A DNA stretch of 64,000 nucleotides from Amycolatopsis echigonensis (GTDB taxonomy: Bacteria; Actinomycetota; Actinomycetes; Mycobacteriales; Pseudonocardiaceae). Positions 1-8,292 of this stretch are shown piece after piece; the first letter of the stretch is position 1, and every line of letters begins with the position of its first letter. The DNA is taken from NCBI RefSeq assembly GCF_014174495.1, contig NZ_JACJHR010000001.1, positions 124,001 to 188,000 of the forward strand, read 5' to 3'. Both the position numbers and the translations under genes were made by a program. The notes under the pieces were generated by a model. That model made no database searches and was not told where the DNA came from. It saw only the letters and a program-made list of their open reading frames with translations.

Positions 1-69
1 CGCTATCCCGGTGAGCCTGCGGCAGATGAGTTCGTTTCTGAGCTTCGCGAGATTCAGCGGCCGGCATAG
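1..69 (+). CDS. C-terminal tail of an unidentified protein, 5' truncated by the window
   Basis: An open frame enters from the left edge and stops at TAG 67-69, leaving 22 residues that end in SELREIQRPA. The tail is too short to assign. Its position about 120 bp before a tRNA-derived attachment site is where many actinobacterial integrative elements carry their integrase or excisionase, so an element-encoded protein is likely; that is inference. The directly repeated heptamer GGGGACA (75-81 and 86-92) follows the stop. Confidence 0.35.
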   Translation, partial: RYPGEPAADEFVSELREIQRPA

Positions 70-190
70 GCCCCGGGGACAAGTTGGGGACAGCGCACGC
101 GGCGACACGCGCGAAACGCCAGGACGTGAGCAACTGTCGACGCTTCACATTTTGCTGTTTTCTCAGGTCAACGCACTAGCTGAGTCCTGG

Positions 191-230
191 GGCCAAGGGG
201 TCGCAGGTTCAAATCCTGTCAGCCCGACCG
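191..230 (+). other. Partial tRNA 3' end, probable attachment (att) site of an integrated element
   Basis: The sequence carries a T-arm (GCAGG stem, TTCAAAT loop, CCTGT stem) followed by a seven-base acceptor strand CAGCCCG, discriminator A and CC. The matching 5' half (CGGGCTG acceptor strand, D arm, anticodon arm) is not found upstream, so this is a 3' tRNA fragment and not a working gene. Tyrosine integrases of actinobacterial integrative elements typically use exactly this part of a tRNA as the crossover site, leaving the intact tRNA at the other end of the element, here beyond the left edge. Confidence 0.65.
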
Positions 231-233
231 GAC

Positions 234-274
234 GACGGGTTTCCGCAGCTCAGAGCAGCGGAAGCCCGTTTTTT
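234..274 (+). terminator. Intrinsic terminator after the tRNA fragment
   Basis: A 12-bp stem (ACGGGTTTCCGC pairing with GCGGAAGCCCGT, one G-U pair) is followed by a run of T at 269-274. Its position directly after the tRNA 3' end suggests it was the native terminator of the intact tRNA gene before integration. Confidence 0.75.
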
Positions 275-306
275 CATGTGGTCGCAGGTGTCCTTCCGGT
301 CTAGCG

Positions 307-401
307 CAGCGCTCGGTGACACCTTGACTGCAGGCTCTCCTCATGCCGATCACTTTGACTAAACAGGGTGTGCCCTCGAGGAGTGGGACCGCGGCCTCCG
401 C
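307..401 (+). repeat. Integrase 5' repeat, copy A (partner at 5436-5562)
   Basis: Positions 307-374 match 5436-5503 with only a few substitutions, covering the leader and the first codons of the integrase. Positions 375-401 then match 5535-5561. Copy A lacks the 31 bases present at 5504-5534 of copy B, which shifts the frame. The two copies are in direct orientation and about 5.1 kb apart. Confidence 0.85.
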
Positions 402-775
402 GTCGGCAACAAACCTCACACCACCGCTACAACTACGAACTCGCCGTCGCCCAGTTCGCCGACTTCCTCGGCAGTGAGGACCTCCCTGCGGTTTCTCGCC
501 GACGCCGACGACCCCACCGACGTGGGACGCAAGCACGTCGAGTCGTTCATCGCCTGGATGATCCAAACCCGTTCCGCATCCACCGCCCTGAACAAATACA
601 AAGCACTCCAGCAGTCCTTTAACTACCTGCTCGACGCCGAAGAAAACGACCGCCATCCGATGGCCAAGCTCAGCCAGCCGGCCACCACCGAAAAAATCAT
701 CCCCGTAGTCGGCGACGAACAGCTCGCCGAGCTGCTCGAAACGGGCAAAGGCAAAACCTTCCGCGACTGCCGCGA
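343..775 (+). pseudogene. Tyrosine recombinase (integrase), N-terminal half, decayed
   Basis: Starting at ATG 343 (MPITLTKQG) successive reading frames give pieces of a phage-type integrase N-terminal SAM-like core-binding domain: YNYELAVAQFADFLG, then RKHVESFIAWM and KYKALQQSFNYLL, then LAELLETGKGK and FRDCRD. The last piece corresponds to the entry into the catalytic domain, where homologues continue with a helix carrying the first catalytic Arg. At least two frame changes and a 31-bp deletion just after position 374 (found by comparison with the copy at 5472) break the frame, and no catalytic R/H/R/Y residues follow. The gene is dead; its place next to an att site fits the old integrase of the element or of a second element in the same site. 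Confidence 0.75.
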
Positions 776-880
776 CATGCCGATGAGCCGAAGCTCGCTC
801 GTGGGGTTTTCCGACCGAGCGCCTTCCGTTCGGGCGGGCCCGGCTGTACTGGGCTGGTATCGAACCCGGTTACCGATCGG

Positions 881-1237
881 TCAGCTGACCATGCCGGCCT
901 CGACCTCCGGGATCGGTTGCTCCTCGAGGACGGTGATGGCACAGGAGTCGGCCCACTGCAGGTGATGGTGATCGCGGACCATGTCGAGCGCGTCGTCCAT
1001 GGTGTCGGCCTGCAGGATCGTCATACCGATGACCTCGGTCGGGGCAGCCATGGCGCCATCGCGGGTCACGGTCCTTGCATTGCCGAGCGGTCGGCCGGGA
1101 TCGATCAGTGCCGGTCCGAGCCGAGCAAACCAATCCGTCCAGAGCTGCATGCCGGCCTGGGCCTCCTCGGGCGTGGCCGTTGCGAAACGTTCCGCGACCT
1201 CTTGCGGAGCGCGGTACAACACGATGAAGCGTGCCAT
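881..1237 (-). CDS. YciI-like / YCII-related domain protein
   Basis: 118 residues, soluble, opening MARFIVLYRAP. Length and composition match the YCII/DGPF family of small alpha-beta barrel proteins, whose biochemical role is mostly unknown (some are dehalogenase- or peroxidase-like). A central IGMTILQADTMDDALDM segment followed by a His-rich HHHLQWADS stretch corresponds to the conserved second half of the fold. It starts 18 bp after the stop of the MarR gene on the same strand and is probably co-transcribed with, and controlled by, that regulator. Confidence 0.75.
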   Translation of the reverse strand: MARFIVLYRAPQEVAERFATATPEEAQAGMQLWTDWFARLGPALIDPGRPLGNARTVTRDGAMAAPTEVIGMTILQADTMDDALDMVRDHHHLQWADSCAITVLEEQPIPEVEAGMVS

Positions 1238-1255
1238 TTCGTTGTCTCCTTGCTC

Positions 1256-1720
1256 TCATGACTCTCGTTCGCCGTCAGTGATGGTCGATGAAAGCGTGCG
1301 CGACACCTCGTTGAGCGAGACCGTGAGTTCACGCAACTTGGCCTCGCTCAGCTGTGACACGACCTCGGCGAACCATGCCACCTGCCGCTGATAGATCGCG
1401 CTTAGTACCTCGTGTCCCCGGGGGGTGAGTTCGGCAAGCTTCGTGCGGCGGTCGGTGGGGTGTGGCCGATACGCGATCAACCCCTCTCGCTCCAGCACGT
1501 CGGCCACCCGCTGCACGCTCTGCCGTGCGTGCCCCATCTCGGCCGCCATCTCAGCAACGGTCCGCGGCTGGAATGCCCGACCGAGCACTTGCCACCTCGC
1601 TGCGCTCTGCCCCAAGGGACCGGAGATGCGCTCGCCTGCCTGAATTATCAATCCGTTGACGTCAAAGACCGCGAGTACGAACTCGCTCCACGCGTCCTCT
1701 GGCCCACGCCGATGACTCAC
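1256..1720 (-). CDS. MarR family transcriptional regulator
   Basis: A 154-residue winged-helix protein if translation starts at GTG 1720 (VSHRRGP). A longer frame could start at TTG 1756, but that would place the start inside a 14-bp palindrome and add Cys-rich residues not expected in the family. Recognition helix region: TVAEMAAEMGHARQSVQRV, then the wing RPHPTDRRTK with the conserved D-x-R motif, then a dimerisation helix at the C-terminus. MarR proteins repress an adjacent gene and release DNA on binding phenolic or oxidant ligands. The YciI gene immediately downstream is the obvious target, together with autoregulation. Confidence 0.85.
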   Translation of the reverse strand: MSHRRGPEDAWSEFVLAVFDVNGLIIQAGERISGPLGQSAARWQVLGRAFQPRTVAEMAAEMGHARQSVQRVADVLEREGLIAYRPHPTDRRTKLAELTPRGHEVLSAIYQRQVAWFAEVVSQLSEAKLRELTVSLNEVSRTLSSTITDGERES

Positions 1721-1740
1721 GACGGGAGTCTCGCACGATC

Positions 1741-1754
1741 GACAGCATGCTGTC
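1741..1754. promoter_or_regulatory. Candidate MarR operator palindrome
   Basis: GACAGCATGCTGTC is a perfect 14-bp palindrome lying 21 bp upstream of the chosen GTG start of the MarR gene. On the minus strand it overlaps a TTGACA hexamer (1756-1751) that could be the -35 element, a typical layout for autorepression. Confidence 0.6.
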
Positions 1755-1756
1755 AA

Positions 1757-2251
1757 TTAACTCGTTTATGAGCGCGCCCCGGGACGGCAGGAGAGTGTTC
1801 TACGCCAACCGGAACGGCAGAGGCGGCACCCTCGCTCTCGACCCCGCCGCCTGGGAGCGCGATCTCTTCCGCATCCTCGGCAACCGCCGGTTCACCCCAG
1901 ACTGCCAAGCGTCGCCCGAGATTGTCACCGCGGTGCCGCCGGGCAGATCGTGCATGTTTCTTGAAGGCGTCGCACGGGTCAGTGCTCGAGGCGGTAGTGC
2001 GTCGTGGCCCAGGGCGGACTTGACGGTGAGCCCAGGTCGACCCCTCAACCCTGCATGGCGGGTGCGGCACTCACTGTGGTCGTCGAAATGTCTGGTTCTG
2101 CTGCCATCGTCGGCGAGCCGCCCGCATCACCACGTCCGAGGGCCGCCGCGCAGGTGGACAACTCGCGCCGGAACCTCCGGCTTCCGAGCCGACACCGTTA
2201 AGCCCATGCGATCGGCGACTGCGGCAAACTGGCTCCGCTGACCCGCATCGG
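1757..2251. other. Region without a recognisable gene
   Basis: A plus-strand frame from ATG 1768 has good actinobacterial codon bias for about 45 codons (RRVFYANRNGRGG, then AWERDLFRILGN) and then degrades in codon use. I do not recognise it. It may be the 5' remnant of a gene once divergent from the MarR gene. The rest shows no convincing coding signal. Confidence 0.3.
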
Positions 2252-2470
2252 CTAAGCCGCGGTCCACCCGCCGTCGACAGTGAGTGTGCTGCCGACGGTA
2301 TAGGTCGCGGCGTCGGACGCCAGGTAGACGGCCGTTCCGCCGGGCTCATGCGGAGCTGCCACGCGGGTCTGCGGGGTACGGGCGAGGAGGCGCTCACTCC
2401 ATTTGCTTGCCGTCGCCCCGGCTTCGATGTCCTCCCATGCATCCCGGACGAGCTGCAGCCGCAACAGCAT
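2252..2470 (-). pseudogene. Short-chain dehydrogenase/reductase, C-terminal fragment
   Basis: Only the last 72 residues of an SDR remain. The ending GGTAVYLASDAATYTVGST followed by LTVDGGWTAA is the classical C-terminal signature of gluconate 5-dehydrogenase/3-ketoacyl-ACP-reductase-like SDRs. The Rossmann GxxxGxG and the Ser-Tyr-Lys catalytic part are absent, and the frame is closed by a TGA shortly upstream of 2470. It is therefore the tail of a deleted gene, consistent with rearrangement between the two integrase remnants. Confidence 0.75.
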
Positions 2471-3151
2471 GGGCAGCGCTGCTGGGCTTCGCTCGGCTCA
2501 CACTCGCTGTGCCACGCGCTGGCAGCTGGCGAGCGGGCTTGCCGGTCCGAGCGGCGGGTTGCGCCGTGTCCGAACTGGGTCGCGGCGAGGAACTTCTGTT
2601 TCACGGCACCGGGGTGATGTCCTCCTGGCTGGGCCGCCAGACTGAGTCGCACCACACTCCGGCGGCACTGAGCGTGAGCGCGGGCGGCGATCTGCTGGCC
2701 GGATGCGATTCCGTCGGTGGCCGGTGGCGATCAGGTGGTGCTCGGCCGTCACAAATGGCCCCCGCCGTCGGCCAGGTCTACGTGGTGGACCGGATCGGCG
2801 CGGTCTGTGGTGAATGTGGCAATCCGCGCCTAATGCGCATTCCGCCCGGCTGGCGGTATGGACCGATATATTCCGGCTGACGTAAACGTCGCCCGTCGCA
2901 TAGCTGCAGGTGATTTGTGTGTTTCGACTGAATAAGGTCAAGGGCGACGTCGCAGCAATCAGCGCCGAATCGGTCACACTGCGTCGATATTTCGGCGGTT
3001 GTCGCTCCTGGGTGTCTGGGAAAATGCATCTGCAATCAGGCGGATTGCTTTTGTTCACCTCGCATTTTCTTCCCCGACCGCTTTGGCGAAGAAAGATACG
3101 GCGCACACGGAAATGTGCGACGTCTCGTTGTACTCGACTCCATGGAGAGCC
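2471..3151. other. Intergenic region upstream of the phosphodiesterase gene
   Basis: No recognisable gene. A GTTCACC heptamer at 3053-3059, 92 bp before the phosphodiesterase start, matches the consensus unit of the actinomycete PHO box, but the neighbouring 11-bp units are poor (ATTTTCT at 3064-3070), so PhoP control is only a possibility. Confidence 0.3.
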
Positions 3152-4942
3152 ATGCCGAAGTTCACTCGCCCGGCCGTAGCCGGCGCTGCGATGGCGTCCG
3201 CCGCATCGCTGCTCGTGCTTTCGACCCTGCCTGCCGACGCGCAGTCGGCGGGCGCGCCCGCGAACAAGCACGTTCTGCTGATTTCGGTCGACGGCATGCA
3301 CCAGAGCGACCTCGACTGGTATGTCGCCACCCACCCGGGTTCGACGCTGGCCAAGCTCTCGCGCGGCGGCAGCGAATACACCAACGCGCAGGCGTCCAAC
3401 CCGTCGGACTCCGACCCCGGCGGCACCGCGCTGATGACCGGCGGCAACCCCAAGTCGACCGGCGTCTACTACGACGTCGAGTACAGCCACAAAACCGACG
3501 AGCCCGGCTCCGCCTGCACGCCGGGCAAGCCGGCCACCGGCGGCGATGTCGTCTACGACTCGCCGGACGACGCGCTGGCGAACGTCAATGACTTCATCAA
3601 CCCGTCGAACGGCACGTTCCCGTCCTTCGACGAGAACGGTTCGATCTACGCCAAGGGCGTCGACAAGAACCCGGCCGCGATCATGAACCTGAAGAACGAC
3701 GCCTCGTCGTTCAATGCCTCGACGTTTCCCGTCGACCCGGCGACCTGCAAGAACATCACGCCGTGGGACTACCTGGGCACGAACTCGATCTTCCAGGTGA
3801 TCCACAACGCCGGTCGGCGCACCGCCTGGTCGGACAAGCACGCCGTTTATCTGTCGTTCAACGGCCCGGGCTCGAACGGCCAGAGCATCGACGACTTCTT
3901 CGGTCCCGAAATCGACTCGCAGGCCGTCATGCCGAACGGCGTCCCCTACCCGCAGGACGACGACTGGGCGCACATCGACGCCGCCACCAAGCAGTACGAC
4001 GGCTACAAGGTCCAGGCAGTCCTCAACGAGCTCGACGGCCGCGACCACTCGGGCAAGGCGCAGGTCGGCACCCCGGCGGTTCTCGGCATGAACTTCCAGG
4101 CCGTATCGGTCGCGCAGAAGAGCCGCTCGACCTCGACCACGCTGATCGGACCGGACGCGAAGGGCAACTACACCACCAGCGCGCCGCAGCCGGGCGGCTA
4201 CCAGTGGGTCAACGGCAAGCTCGTCCCCGGCCCGGCCCTGTCGAGCGCCTTCGACTACGTCGACGCCCAGCTGGGCAAGATGTCCGCCGAGATCCACAAG
4301 GACGGCCTCGCGGACTCGACGACGGTCATCGTCACGGCGAAGCACGGCCAGTCGCCGATGAACCCGAACGAGCTCGTCACGGTCCAGGACGGCCCGATCG
4401 TCAGCGCGATCAACGCTGCCTGGGCCCAGAAGCACCCGGACAACAAGAGCCTGATCGTCGCCGGCACCGACGACGACCTGTGGCAGTCCTACCTCTCGGA
4501 CACCTCGCAGGCCGCGTGCGATTTCGTCAAGAACTACCTGTGGAACCACACCGCGCAGGGTTACGACGTCAACAAGAAGCCGGTCACGGTCCAGCACTCG
4601 GGCCTCACCCAGATCTGGGCGGGCTCTGATGCCGCCGGCTTCTTCGGCGTCCCGGTGAACAACGGCCACTACCCGGACGTGTTCGGCAAGGTCCAGGAAG
4701 GCGTCGTCTACTCGAAGCCGACCAAGCTCGCGGAGCACGGCGGCATGAACACCGGCGACCGCAACGTCCTGATGGTCGTCAACGGCCCGGGCGTCCCGGC
4801 TCAGGTCCAGTCGAACCCGGTCGAGACCACCCAGGTCGCGCCGACGATCCTCTCGGCTCTCGGCCTCGACCCGGCGTCGCTGCAGGCCGTCCGCACCGAG
4901 GGCACGCAGGTCCTGCCCGGCATCGGCGGAGCGCACCGCTGA
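3152..4942 (+). CDS. Secreted alkaline-phosphatase-superfamily phosphodiesterase/nucleotide pyrophosphatase
   Basis: 596 residues. A cleavable signal peptide is visible: charged start MPKFTRP, hydrophobic stretch, cleavage likely after ADA. The mature protein begins with the metal-site motif LLISVDGMH of type I phosphodiesterase/nucleotide pyrophosphatases (Asp as first metal ligand). The nucleophile Thr lies in GGTALMTGG and later ligands in TAKHGQSP and AEHGGMN. It probably hydrolyses phosphodiester or pyrophosphate bonds outside the cell for phosphate scavenging. An in-frame ATG at 3114 is possible, but the 3152 start places the signal peptide correctly and has GGAGAG just upstream. It stands alone and ends at a hairpin. 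Confidence 0.85.
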   Translation: MPKFTRPAVAGAAMASAASLLVLSTLPADAQSAGAPANKHVLLISVDGMHQSDLDWYVATHPGSTLAKLSRGGSEYTNAQASNPSDSDPGGTALMTGGNPKSTGVYYDVEYSHKTDEPGSACTPGKPATGGDVVYDSPDDALANVNDFINPSNGTFPSFDENGSIYAKGVDKNPAAIMNLKNDASSFNASTFPVDPATCKNITPWDYLGTNSIFQVIHNAGRRTAWSDKHAVYLSFNGPGSNGQSIDDFFGPEIDSQAVMPNGVPYPQDDDWAHIDAATKQYDGYKVQAVLNELDGRDHSGKAQVGTPAVLGMNFQAVSVAQKSRSTSTTLIGPDAKGNYTTSAPQPGGYQWVNGKLVPGPALSSAFDYVDAQLGKMSAEIHKDGLADSTTVIVTAKHGQSPMNPNELVTVQDGPIVSAINAAWAQKHPDNKSLIVAGTDDDLWQSYLSDTSQAACDFVKNYLWNHTAQGYDVNKKPVTVQHSGLTQIWAGSDAAGFFGVPVNNGHYPDVFGKVQEGVVYSKPTKLAEHGGMNTGDRNVLMVVNGPGVPAQVQSNPVETTQVAPTILSALGLDPASLQAVRTEGTQVLPGIGGAHR

Positions 4943-4961
4943 TCCAGCCCCGCTCGACCGG

Positions 4962-4993
4962 AGCGCCGGGATCCCGCACCGGATCCCGGCGCT
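4962..4993 (+). terminator. Hairpin terminator of the phosphodiesterase gene
   Basis: A 13-base arm (AGCGCCGGGATCC, with near-perfect partner GGATCCCGGCGCT) separated by a short loop lies 20 bp after the stop codon. There is no T-run, as is common for actinobacterial terminators. Confidence 0.6.
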
Positions 4994-5435
4994 TCTGCGC
5001 TGCCGGGCTTCTCGTCGAGACCGGAGCGGCGACAGGCAACCGGCGCTGCTGAACAGCCTGCGCACGCACGGCGGCCGCTTCGGCCTGCAGACGATGTGCG
5101 TCGCCGGCGATGTGACTTAAGGGTTCGCGTTTCCTCGCTGGCTTGGAGGTCGGGTCAGGGCATTTCCTGTCTGGCGCTCCGTGAGCGTGTTGCGGCGCTC
5201 GCGGAGGTGTTCCGGTCGTGCCCGGCTACGTTCGAGATTCTCGGGCCGGCGACTTGCGGGGTCTTGCCTCGCGAAGTCGAGGTGCTGCTGAGCCAAGCGG
5301 TCTAGACCGGCGCAAGGCGTCGAGTGGATCGGCGAGAGGGCAGCGGCACGCTGTCTGCTCGCTTGGCGATCGCGGCTGGAGCCTGTCGACTGGCTGCGGA
5401 GCGCGCCGGTCGGCTTGGATGTCCGCGGCCATCGC
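4994..5435. other. Region between phosphodiesterase gene and second integrase remnant
   Basis: No confident gene. A plus-strand frame around 5150-5305 (ALRERVAALAEVF, EVEVLLSQAV at the end) looks like a protein tail by codon use but matches nothing I recognise. It may be another element-derived fragment. Confidence 0.3.
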
Positions 5436-5565
5436 CAGCGTTCGGTGACGCCTTGACTGGAGGCTCTCCTCATGCCGATCACTTTGACTAAACAGGGTCT
5501 GCCCCGCCCGGCCAGCGACCGCCGGATCTCCTACCTCGAGAAGTGGGACCGGAGCCTCCGCGCTG
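5436..5565 (+). pseudogene. Integrase 5' fragment, repeat copy B
   Basis: ATG 5472 opens the same integrase head as copy A without the 31-bp deletion: MPITLTKQGLPRPASDRR then ISYLEKWDRSLRADD. Similarity stops near 5562, after about 30 codons, and the frame then runs into unrelated sequence. The leader (5436-5471) is shared with copy A. Both fragments are in the same direction and may mark two integration or recombination events at the same locus. Confidence 0.75.
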
Positions 5566-5757
5566 ACGACTCACGGGCAATCAGGCGGAATTGCAGAGCC
5601 TGAGCGCTCGTCGGGGTGGTGTGACGACGGGTGGGACGGCGGGCCGCCGGTGCGCGCCCCGGCTTGGTGTCGAGCACCGGTCCGGCGGTCGCGACGACGT
5701 CCCTGCGGTGGTAATCGCAGGTATCAGAACCGGGGGAGTCGGGTAGTGCGCATCGGC

Positions 5758-7269
5758 TTAACGACTTCCGGATGGAAGGTTCCTCAGGGTGCGTTTGAGG
5801 ATCTTCCCGTTGGCGTTCTTGGGAAGCTCGTTGAGAAATGTGACGGACTTCGGTTTCTTGAAGGACGCCAGGTGCGCACGGGTGTGTGCGATGAGTTCTG
5901 TCTCGGTGACGTCGGCGCCCGGGCTGGTCACGACGAACGCGCCGACGTTCTCGCCCCATTCTGGGTCGGGGAGGCCGACGACCGCGGCTTCGTGGACAGC
6001 TGGATGGGCGAGCAGGACTTCTTCGACCTCGCGGGGGTAGATGTTCGAGCCGCCGCTGATGATGACGTCTTTCGAGCGGTCGGTGAGATACAGGAATCCG
6101 TGTTCGTCGACGTGCCCGACGTCGCCGGTCAGCAGCCAGCCGTTGTCGACGGCGGCGGCGGTGGCGGCTGGATCGGACCAGTAGCCGGTCATCACGACGT
6201 CGCCGCGGACCCGGATTTCTCCGGTCGTTCCGGGGGGAAGTTCGGTGCCGTCGGCGTCGGCGACCCGGACCTCGACGCCGGTGAACGGCTGGCCGCAGGA
6301 CCGGCGGCGAGGGTGTGCGCGGTTGTGAGGAATCTGGTCCGATTTCATGACTGCGATGGTCATGGGCGCCTCGCCTTGCCCGTACATCTGGGTGATGATC
6401 GGGCCGAATGCGTCGAGTGCTTGCTGCAGATCTTCTTGATATAGCGCGGCTCCGCCGATGACGAGGCTGCGCAGTCGTGGAAGCGCTGGTGCGGAGCCGG
6501 CTCGGGCTTCGTCGGTCAGCCGACGCAGCATCGTGGGTGCGAGGAACGCTCCGTGCGTGACCTGGTTGGCTTCGGCGAGCGCGAGATAGTCGGCTGGCTC
6601 GAAGCTGCCGGCCGCGGAGATTACGTTGACCGCTCCGTGCCCCACGGCGGGGAGCAGGTACATCCCGCTGCCGTGGGTGAGCGGAGCGGCGTGGAGGAAA
6701 ACGGCGTCGTCGTGGACCGGGTCGACGTCGGCGTAGTAGTTGAGCGTCATGCTCAGCAGATTCCGGTGAGTGAGGGTGGCGCCCTTCGGCCGCCCGGTGG
6801 TCCCTGAGGTGTAGAAGATCCAGGCGGGGTCCTCAGGGCGCACTTCGGCGACCGGCACCGGCCGTCCGGCTGTGAGTGCCTCGTACGAAGGTGAGTCGGT
6901 GCGGAGCACGGTGGCATCGGTGGTGTCGCTGCTTGCCGCGTCGCCGGTTTCGGGTGCGACGACGAGGAGCTTCGCTCCGGAATGGCCGAGGACGTATGCC
7001 ACCTCCCGGGGGTGCAGGTGCCGGTTGAGAGGCACTGTCACCAGCCCGGCCCAGAAGGTCGCCCACAGCAGTTCGAAGAGGTCGGGCCCGTTCGGCAGGA
7101 CGAGCGCGACCCGGTCGCCGGTGCGGAGCCCGAGCGCCTGCAGTCCTCCGGCCAGGCGGGCGATCCGGTCGCGGGCGAGCGCGTAGCTCGCGGATCGGTC
7201 GCCGTGGCGCCAGGCGTCGCGTGCCGGTACCCGGAGCGCGCTCGCTGCCAGCAGAGTTGCCGCGTTCAT
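5758..7269 (-). CDS. AMP-dependent acyl-CoA synthetase/ligase (class I adenylate-forming)
   Basis: 503 residues, full family length. The P-loop motif FYTSGTTGRPKG lies at about 152-163, the adenylate-binding MYGQGE near residue 315, the YLTDRSKDVIISGG hinge near 400 and the catalytic Lys in NANGKILKR near the C-terminus. It would activate a carboxylic acid (medium/long-chain or aromatic) to its CoA thioester via an acyl-adenylate in the cytoplasm. It is the last gene of a five-gene minus-strand operon with an FAH-family hydrolase, a FAD aromatic hydroxylase and two NTF2-like proteins, so an aromatic or ring-cleavage-derived acid is a plausible substrate. The start is 7 bp after the preceding stop. 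Confidence 0.9.
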   Translation of the reverse strand: MNAATLLAASALRVPARDAWRHGDRSASYALARDRIARLAGGLQALGLRTGDRVALVLPNGPDLFELLWATFWAGLVTVPLNRHLHPREVAYVLGHSGAKLLVVAPETGDAASSDTTDATVLRTDSPSYEALTAGRPVPVAEVRPEDPAWIFYTSGTTGRPKGATLTHRNLLSMTLNYYADVDPVHDDAVFLHAAPLTHGSGMYLLPAVGHGAVNVISAAGSFEPADYLALAEANQVTHGAFLAPTMLRRLTDEARAGSAPALPRLRSLVIGGAALYQEDLQQALDAFGPIITQMYGQGEAPMTIAVMKSDQIPHNRAHPRRRSCGQPFTGVEVRVADADGTELPPGTTGEIRVRGDVVMTGYWSDPAATAAAVDNGWLLTGDVGHVDEHGFLYLTDRSKDVIISGGSNIYPREVEEVLLAHPAVHEAAVVGLPDPEWGENVGAFVVTSPGADVTETELIAHTRAHLASFKKPKSVTFLNELPKNANGKILKRTLRNLPSGSR

Positions 7270-7276
7270 CGTGTCG

Positions 7277-7789
7277 TCAGCCTTCGGCGTTGCCCGGTTC
7301 GGGGAAGTGCTCCACCGGCGAGCCCGGCGGAATGGCGTCGTTGACGAGCGGGCCGCCGTCCTCGCGCCACATCTCGTAGGCGATCTCCTTGGTGATCTTG
7401 CCGTCCTTGAGTTCGAAGCAGTGCACGATGCGGGCGCTGACCCGGGTGCCGACGGGGAAGGGCAGGTTGGGCATCTCGTCGCCGACCACGGTCACGTCGG
7501 CGATCGCGTCGTCGAAGACGAAGTTCTCGGTGGCGAAGCGACGCAGCGAGGTCAAGGAGTGGAACTGCAGGGTGCGGAAGATCCCCAGGTAGCCCTCGCG
7601 GACTTTGCCGTGGTCGGTGTAGACGAGCCCGCGGTTGGGGGCTTCCCAGGAGATTTCGGGGGCGTAGAGCGCGATTGCCTTGTCGACGTCGTCGGGGTTT
7701 TCGTTGTGGAAGTGTTCTTGGACCACTTCGAGATTGCGCGCGATGATCTCGTCGCGGGTCAGCGCCGCGTCCGGTCGCATGGTCGTCAT
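7277..7789 (-). CDS. SnoaL-like / NTF2-fold protein (first of two in tandem)
   Basis: 170 residues with NTF2-fold features: N-terminal helix ARNLEVVQEHFHNENP, LYAPEISWEAPNRG, then strands ending in HCFELKDGKITKEIAYEMW, where the conserved F-x-DGKI turn of SnoaL-like proteins is clear. Such proteins act as polyketide-type cyclases, dehydratases, isomerases or small hydroxylases, and the fold does not reveal which. Start may be M1 or M4 (MRPDAAL). It lies between another SnoaL-like gene and the CoA ligase, with short gaps. Confidence 0.8.
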   Translation of the reverse strand: MTTMRPDAALTRDEIIARNLEVVQEHFHNENPDDVDKAIALYAPEISWEAPNRGLVYTDHGKVREGYLGIFRTLQFHSLTSLRRFATENFVFDDAIADVTVVGDEMPNLPFPVGTRVSARIVHCFELKDGKITKEIAYEMWREDGGPLVNDAIPPGSPVEHFPEPGNAEG

Positions 7790-7821
7790 GAGTCAGGGAT
7801 CCTTACGGCAGAAGGGAAAGG

Positions 7822-8259
7822 TTAGTTGGTGAGCCACGGGTAGCGGGTGGTGTCCTCGCCGGCGTAGTCCGGGTCGAGGTAGACGAAGAGACGCTGGATC
7901 TTGAAGTCGCGGATTTCGAACACGTCGCACCACGGCCCGGCGGAGGTCACTCCCGCCCGCCACTCGACGCCGTTCGCGGTCGTGCCGTGGCTGGTGCCTT
8001 CGACGACGACCTTGTCGCCGTCGACGACATAGTTGAAGTACGCGGTGTGGTGTTCGATCGACGAGATGATGCCGCCGAGCTGGCCGAAGAACTCGCGGAT
8101 TTTGTCGATGCCGCGGACCACGCCGTATTTCGGGAAGCAGAACTCGGCGTCGTCGGCGAAGAGTTCGAGGACGTTGCCGCCGGAATCGACTCGTTTGAGG
8201 AACTCCAGGGCGACCGACTTGCGCTGTTCGTCGGTCATGGTGCCGGTCGTGACGGTCAT
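7822..8259 (-). CDS. SnoaL-like / NTF2-fold protein (second of two in tandem)
   Basis: 145 residues. The start follows an AAGGAGG ribosome site at a good distance. Features are SVALEFLKRVDSGG, LFADDAEFCFPKYG, GIDKIREFF and the strand DVFEIRDFKIQRLFVYLDP, all typical of a SnoaL-like cone-shaped barrel with an internal pocket. It is not a close duplicate of its neighbour, so the two probably do different steps or form a heteromer. It directly follows the FAD hydroxylase in the operon, which suggests it handles the hydroxylated product. Confidence 0.8.
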   Translation of the reverse strand: MTVTTGTMTDEQRKSVALEFLKRVDSGGNVLELFADDAEFCFPKYGVVRGIDKIREFFGQLGGIISSIEHHTAYFNYVVDGDKVVVEGTSHGTTANGVEWRAGVTSAGPWCDVFEIRDFKIQRLFVYLDPDYAGEDTTRYPWLTN

Positions 8260-8292
8260 TTCGAGCCTCCTTGATCGAATGAATGGCCGGGC

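Noticed and set aside
3053-3070. PHO box before the secreted phosphodiesterase
   Set aside because: Only one perfect GTTCACC unit; adjacent 11-bp units match poorly, unlike the three-unit array at 61074.
2498-5065. A minus-strand open frame of about 855 codons opposite the phosphodiesterase gene
   Set aside because: Arg/Val/Asp-rich translation with no motifs; it is the antisense shadow of a GC-rich gene with intact catalytic motifs on the plus strand.
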